NCBI RefSeq assembly: GCF_901827185.1
Contig: NZ_LR594673.1
Coordinates: 489,015 to 553,014, forward strand
DNA from: Variovorax sp. PBL-E5
GTDB lineage: Bacteria > Pseudomonadota > Gammaproteobacteria > Burkholderiales > Burkholderiaceae_C
DNA length: 64,000 bases
Reading direction: 5' to 3'
Under the pieces are notes generated by a model, which saw only the letters and a program-made list of their open reading frames with translations, had not been told where the DNA came from and made no database searches. The position numbers and the translations under genes are program-made. This document shows, piece after piece, positions 60,436-64,000 of this stretch (positions are counted from its first letter, which is position 1; the number at the start of each line of letters is the position of its first letter).

Positions 60436-60700
60436 ATTGCGGACGGGCTGATGCTGATCTGGCCGATCAGCCGCAACATGGCCCCCGCGCTGCAGCTGTG
60501 CTGGGACGCCATGTTCGATCCATAGCCGGTAATCGCGGTTGGCGCCAGCGCCAATTTCGGAAGCGCAAGGTCCTGCGCCACGGACCTTGGCTTCCTCGGG
60601 AAATTCAAGCCGACCCTGCATGTGCCGGGATGCCCGCCGCATCCGCTCATGGTCACCTGCAGCATGCTGGACCTGCTAGACATTCCGAGCCGAGCGCCCG
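60436..60700 (+). pseudogene. Fragment of an Ehr-type NuoB/HyfI small subunit
   Basis: The frame reads 'ADGLMLIWPISRNMAPALQL', 'CWDAMFDP', then an in-frame stop (TAG), 'PVIAVGASANFGSA' and 'FKPTLHVPGCPPHPLMVTCS' to 'LDLLDIPS'. This is closely related to the C-terminal half of the fusion protein at 42594, with the last cluster cysteine in PGCPPHP kept and the GAC cysteine replaced by Ser. The N-terminal half, including CxxCE, is missing. Confidence 0.72.
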
Positions 60701-60717
60701 CCTGCGGCCCGACCGGA

Positions 60718-60870
60718 GGCGAAGGGGTAGCGCATCAGCGCCGACATCGTGCATGGCAGACCCGTGACTTCGGCATTGAAAGTCTCGGCCAATTGCCGGG
60801 CAACTTTGATCCGCTCGACGACTCGCGCCGAGCTGTCCAGATGCAGCAGGATCGATTTCGGAGTTTGCAT
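60718..60870 (-). pseudogene. N-terminal fragment of a UspA-family protein
   Basis: From the ATG at 60870, preceded by GGAG with a good spacer, the frame gives 'MQTPKSILLHLDSSARVVER' and 'ARQLAETFNAEVTGLPCTMS', typical of the longer (about 280 residue) Usp proteins of Burkholderiales. Homology stops after about 51 residues ('MRYPFA'). It is of a different Usp type from the intact gene at 44011. Confidence 0.65.
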
Positions 60871-60930
60871 GGTGTTCTCCTTCAGAACTCGAGAGTGGAT
60901 GCGATGCAGTGCGGAGGCTGGTCCCGCACC

Positions 60931-61240
60931 CTATGTCTTGGGCGGGCGGCGCAGGACCGGCATGAAGTTGGTCAGCTTGCCCCGCCTGACCAGCAAGGCG
61001 ACGACATCGTCGTCCTGCGTGGCCTGGAGGGCGGAGTCGAAGTCCTTCAAACTGGCGACTGCCGTCCCATTGACACCCACGATCATGTCGTCGAAGCGCA
61101 GGCCAGCAAGCCGCGCGAATCCGGAGGCCGACCTCACGTAGATCCCGGCGGGAAGCATTCCAAGGCTCTGGCCCGTGCCGCGCTCGACGAGGGCGAGCCC
61201 CAGCCGGGCATCGTTGTCACTCTGGGTCACGGCGGCAGGC
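60931..61240 (-). pseudogene. PDZ-domain C-terminal fragment (DegP/HtrA-like)
   Basis: About 100 residues of a PDZ domain: 'LGLALVERGTGQSLGMLPAG', 'IYVRSASGFARLAGLRFDDM', 'IVGVNGTAVASLKDFDSALQ' and the final 'VALLVRRGKLTNFMPVLRRP'. This is how periplasmic DegP/DegQ-type proteases end. The protease part is missing; upstream sequence is the transposase remnant on the other strand, so an insertion or deletion removed it. Confidence 0.65.
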
Positions 61241-61261
61241 CGAGGCAGGTCTTCATCGATA

Positions 61262-61803
61262 CAGGCAAGGCGTTGCTTATCGTCGAGCTGCGCAAGCGCC
61301 GAATGCTGCAGGCTCGCATCGCGCGCAGCGTAGGGATCTCGGAGTCCACGGTCAGTCGCGTTCTGGCGCGGGCGGGCATGTCCAAGTTGAGCGACCTGGA
61401 GCCTGTCGAAGCTGTCGTGCGCTACGAGCATCAGGCTCCCGGCGATTTGCTGCACATCGATACCAAGAAGCTCGGGCGCATCGTGCGGCGACTGCTGACG
61501 GACAACGGTCCGGCGTTCCGCTCGCGGGAGTTCAGGGCGAGCTGCGTTGAACTGGGCATCAAGCACAGTTTCACGCGGCCCTACCGACCACAGACCAACG
61601 GCAAGGCCGAGAGGTTCATCCAGTCTGCGTTGCGTGAGTGGGCCTATGGCTGGACCTACCTGAACTCAGCCCATCGAACCGATGCCCTGGCAAGCTGGCA
61701 GCACCATTACAACTGGCATCGCCCACACAGCGGCATCGCAGGCCTCGTGCCTATGTCCAGACTCAACTCGTCAAGAAACAACCTCTTGACGCTTCACAGC
61801 TAG
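61262..61803 (+). mobile_element. IS481-type transposase remnant with internal deletion
   Basis: The frame carries a helix-turn-helix part ('RRMLQARIARSVGISESTVS', 'RVLARAGMSKLSDLEP'), the first DDE strand region 'YEHQAPGDLLHIDTKKLGRI', then jumps near 61480 to 'LLTDNGPAFRSREFRASC' and 'FTRPYRPQTNGKAERFIQSA' with the last catalytic Glu region. A full IS481 transposase has about 320 residues; the N-terminus and the part between the first and second Asp are missing. Inactive. Terminal repeats were not identified. Confidence 0.75.
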
Positions 61804-62107
61804 CCACCTCCATCTCGGACACATCCCCGAGATACCGCATGGCCGGCGAGCGAATGTTGGTCATTGAGCGACCTCATCAACCGGGGCATACCTGGGCGCG
61901 CACCAATCGACCAGCGTTGAGCTCGACTCATGCCAGCTTGCTCGCGGCAAGATGGCTGGGGATCTACGACTCCCGATGCCAGCCTCTGCAAGCAGCCTGC
62001 CAATCGCCCTCTTCCGGATTTTGATGTTGTTGGTCGCGCAACTGCACAATGTCAGCAACATTTTCTATCTAAGTAAGCGCCAACTATTATCACAAATCTC
62101 CTAAATC
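61804..62107. other. Gene-free stretch before the initiator gene
   Basis: 304 bases between the transposase remnant and the end of the replication initiator gene. The right end is AT-rich. No gene, repeat or clear terminator is seen. Confidence 0.4.
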
Positions 62108-63475
62108 CTAGACACCAACAACGCCACGCTTGAGCGCGAAGTCCAGCAACACTTTGTCGGTCGGCTCTTCTGGCCACGTGTCCTGCGCCAGCCATTTGAA
62201 AAACGTCGTCGCTGCGACCCGGCTCGCAGGGCCATCGCGCCGCCAAGCACGCGCAATCGGCGCTGCCACCTGATCGAGCTTCTCGGCTTCGAATCGCGCG
62301 CGCACGTCAACCTTCATGGACTCCAGCATCTCGGCGAACACCGCGCGGGCCTGTCCCATCCGGTCGTTTTCCCAAAGCTCCCGGATGCGGTGCAGCCGGT
62401 CTGCCTCTGACGGCAGTGCAACCGACGGCGCGCCGGCCGGCGGCGGCCCTGCAACGGGCGGCACCGCCGTAACGCCGGCGTAGCCCTTCTTCAGCGCGTC
62501 CTTGAAGTACGCGGCCGGCGACTTGAGCACCGGCATCGACGCGTTGCGCAGACGCTGATCAACATGGTCTAGGGTGGCCCGAATCTGCCCTTCGTCCGTC
62601 GTTGCGTAGAGGTCCTGCGCTTCGTCCTGCTTGAGCCCCAGCGCAATCAGGCGCCCTACCAGCTCAAGATCGAAGACGTTCCGGTTCGGCGCGTCGATGC
62701 CCCCCAAGCGCTGCTGGACCTTGGGGACAACTCTGAATTGGATCTCCTCGATCTTGCGGCCGCGTTTGTGTTCAATCAACTCCAGCCCGAACTCCTCGCA
62801 CAACGCATCGATCTCAGCCAGCGCTTTGCTGATGACGTCGCGTTTGAGAAAACGGTAGTCAACCTCCCTGATGTCGCTGCGCCCCGTCAGCACGGCCGCC
62901 CACCAGATCACATCTTCGCGCATTGACAGGCGCCCGGGCGACGTGAGATACCGAGCACCGATCTCGTAAAGCACGGCCGCCGAATAGCTTCGCATCTGAC
63001 TGCTCATCTCCAGCAGCACACGTGTGTACTGGTGCGGCTTGACGAGTCGCTCCTTGATTTCGTCCGGATAGCGCCAGGTCACTATGCATGGCCGTCCCCT
63101 GCCCTGCTCCTCGATCGTGACAGTGCCCAGCAGCTGTGAGGACACCCAGCGCTTCAACGAGCTGCTGCTGGTCGACCATTCGATGGTTGTCGCCTGCATG
63201 TCGCGCAAATGGGACTTCAGCAGTTCGGTGTTGTTGGAGTTGAAACGGGCGTCCCCAATCAGTTCGCTCAGTGCGAGCCTGTACACCGGCTCGTCCACGC
63301 CCTGGCGCTGGGAATGGTAAAGCAAGGCGTTATAGATTCGCCTGGAAAGCAGGGTGAGGCGACCCCGCTTGGGGCGAATCGCGATTGCCTCATTGGCCTT
63401 GGCGACACTCTGTTCTTCTGCGGTGGGCGGCTGACGAGGCGGCGATCGCGAATGTGAGTCTGCTTCGTCGACCAT
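62108..63475 (-). CDS. Replication initiator protein, Rep_3 family
   Basis: 455 residues from the ATG at 63475 (MVDEADSHSR). Two winged-helix domains are expected: the first around 'GRLTLLSRRIYNALLYHSQR' and 'ARFNSNNTELLKSHLRDMQA', the second around 'RSYSAAVLYEIGARYLTSPG' and 'DYRFLKRDVISKALAEIDAL'. A C-terminal region of about 180 residues is longer than in small-plasmid Rep proteins and is usual for initiators of Burkholderiales megaplasmids and chromids. Rep_3 proteins bind iterons next to their gene and control their own promoter as dimers; repeats fitting this lie at 63520-63752. An upstream TTG at 63490 is a less likely start. Confidence 0.88.
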   Translation of the reverse strand: MVDEADSHSRSPPRQPPTAEEQSVAKANEAIAIRPKRGRLTLLSRRIYNALLYHSQRQGVDEPVYRLALSELIGDARFNSNNTELLKSHLRDMQATTIEWSTSSSSLKRWVSSQLLGTVTIEEQGRGRPCIVTWRYPDEIKERLVKPHQYTRVLLEMSSQMRSYSAAVLYEIGARYLTSPGRLSMREDVIWWAAVLTGRSDIREVDYRFLKRDVISKALAEIDALCEEFGLELIEHKRGRKIEEIQFRVVPKVQQRLGGIDAPNRNVFDLELVGRLIALGLKQDEAQDLYATTDEGQIRATLDHVDQRLRNASMPVLKSPAAYFKDALKKGYAGVTAVPPVAGPPPAGAPSVALPSEADRLHRIRELWENDRMGQARAVFAEMLESMKVDVRARFEAEKLDQVAAPIARAWRRDGPASRVAATTFFKWLAQDTWPEEPTDKVLLDFALKRGVVGV

Positions 63476-63519
63476 GATGTGGAGCGGCAATCAAGTGGAT
63501 TCACATCATGCCTATACAT

Positions 63520-63539
63520 TGTGATTTGGTCAATTCACA
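63520..63539. promoter_or_regulatory. Inverted-repeat operator upstream of the initiator gene
   Basis: TGTGATTTGGTCAATTCACA: 9-bp arms matching at 8 positions around a 2-base centre, 45 bases before the initiator start. It shares the TGTGA core with the iteron-like repeats, as expected when the Rep dimer represses its own gene through a half-iteron inverted repeat. A further TCACATCA lies at 63501-63508. Confidence 0.55.
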
Positions 63540-63632
63540 GGAGGATCATGCGCGTGCCTTGGTATGTTTGCATTGAACACTTGGAGAATTGAAGAGTTGA
63601 GATTCCTTTTTCCTCCATCCCGACAGACACTT

Positions 63633-63752
63633 ACCGGATTCGCTGTGAGAGCAGTTGGGAATGAATGTGAGATCGATTGGGAATGCAGGTGAGCCGGATT
63701 GGGAGACCGGGGCTGCCTTCGTGAGGGCTCCTGGGGTCAAATGTGAGTGGAT
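63633..63752. repeat. Iteron-like repeats of the replication origin
   Basis: Three contiguous 22-bp units (63633-63654, 63655-63676, 63677-63698) share GGA--T----GTGAG; the second and third both begin TTGGGAATG. After a 10-bp gap two weaker 22-bp units follow (63709-63730 and 63731-63752), the last with GGGG and AAATGTGAG. Tandem 22-bp iterons upstream of a Rep_3 gene mark an origin. No DnaA box was recognised within the window. Confidence 0.6.
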
Positions 63753-64000
63753 ATGGGCAATGGCGGCGTCCGGTACCCTTTCATTCCAGCAAATCCGGGT
63801 CTGACGGCGGCAATGTGGCCCCGCAGGATGTCGGAGTATGAATTTCCAGGTACTTTAGGCGTCTGCAGGGCCACTCGGAGGTGGAGATCCCCAAGCGATC
63901 TCACAATGCTTTGTGCGGTCAACAACGGCGTAGACGCAAAACTTGTCCATTCAATGATTTCTCGTAGAATGGCCATATTCCGTCGAATAAGGCCATCTCA
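63753..64000. other. Sequence beyond the iterons
   Basis: I see no supported gene before the window edge. A leftward 79-codon frame (63976-63737) has no recognisable features and overlaps the iterons, so it is not called. Partition genes might lie just outside. Confidence 0.35.

Noticed and set aside
63737..63976. A leftward 79-codon gene at the right edge
   Set aside because: It overlaps the iteron-like repeats and has no recognisable domain or ribosome site.
1..64000. CRISPR arrays, tRNA and rRNA genes
   Set aside because: No regularly spaced repeat-spacer pattern, cloverleaf-like sequence or rRNA segment was recognised on reading either strand.

Overview
The window is high-GC DNA typical of a betaproteobacterium of the order Burkholderiales (Variovorax, Cupriavidus or Bordetella-like). 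The evidence is several Bug/TctC-type periplasmic binding proteins, many single-copy acyl-CoA dehydrogenase, crotonase and CoA-ligase genes with ATGA-coupled starts, and the codon use. The right end carries a Rep_3-type replication initiator with upstream iteron-like repeats, so the DNA is probably a megaplasmid or chromid. This is inferred from sequence alone; no genus can be assigned. I recognised no rRNA, tRNA or CRISPR array.

Region 1 (1-34615) is a beta-oxidation-like catabolic island for an unidentified carboxylic acid. It holds two Bug binding proteins, one AMP-forming and two NDP-forming acyl-CoA synthetases, a CaiB/BaiF CoA-transferase, three pairs of acyl-CoA dehydrogenases (each pair looks like a heteromeric enzyme), five full-length crotonases plus one fragment, a MaoC hydratase, four SDRs, a thiolase-like protein with its OB-fold partner, an OYE-type reductase, a nitronate-monooxygenase-like flavoprotein, and adjacent IclR and LysR regulators. 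Seven promoter-containing gaps in this island share a CATG-centred palindrome (best copy ATCACATGCATGTGAT at 31964-31979). This suggests that one regulator controls the whole island.

Region 2 (34635-53939) begins at a 136-bp internally deleted IS6-type element and then carries two complete, tandem, differently built complex-I-like membrane operons (36059-43343 and 46755-53939). Each encodes HyfB-, HyfC-, HyfE- and HyfF-like membrane subunits, a NuoCD/HyfG-like large subunit and a NuoB/HyfI-like small subunit. Both large subunits lack all the cysteines that bind the [NiFe] centre, so they are best described as energy-converting-hydrogenase-related (Ehr-type) complexes rather than hydrogenases. 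In the first operon the small subunit is fused to a 2x[4Fe-4S] ferredoxin; in the second it is not. Around and between them lie ribbon-helix-helix regulators, a universal stress protein, and a gene pair (unknown protein plus spermidine-synthase-like protein). A 19-bp near-palindrome occurs in front of two RHH genes and the stress-protein gene and is a likely shared operator.

Region 3 (53940-61803) is a decayed zone. It holds a second copy of the spermidine-synthase-like gene (intact) and of its unknown partner (frameshifted), two broken fabZ genes, an intact DUF167 gene, a truncated cytochrome oxidase subunit I, an intact third RHH gene with its operator, and fragments of a NuoB-like subunit, a UspA protein, a PDZ protein and an IS481-type transposase. 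Many pieces duplicate region 2, so this looks like the remains of a further module of the same kind. Region 4 (61804-64000) is the replication initiator gene with an inverted-repeat operator and iteron-like repeats.
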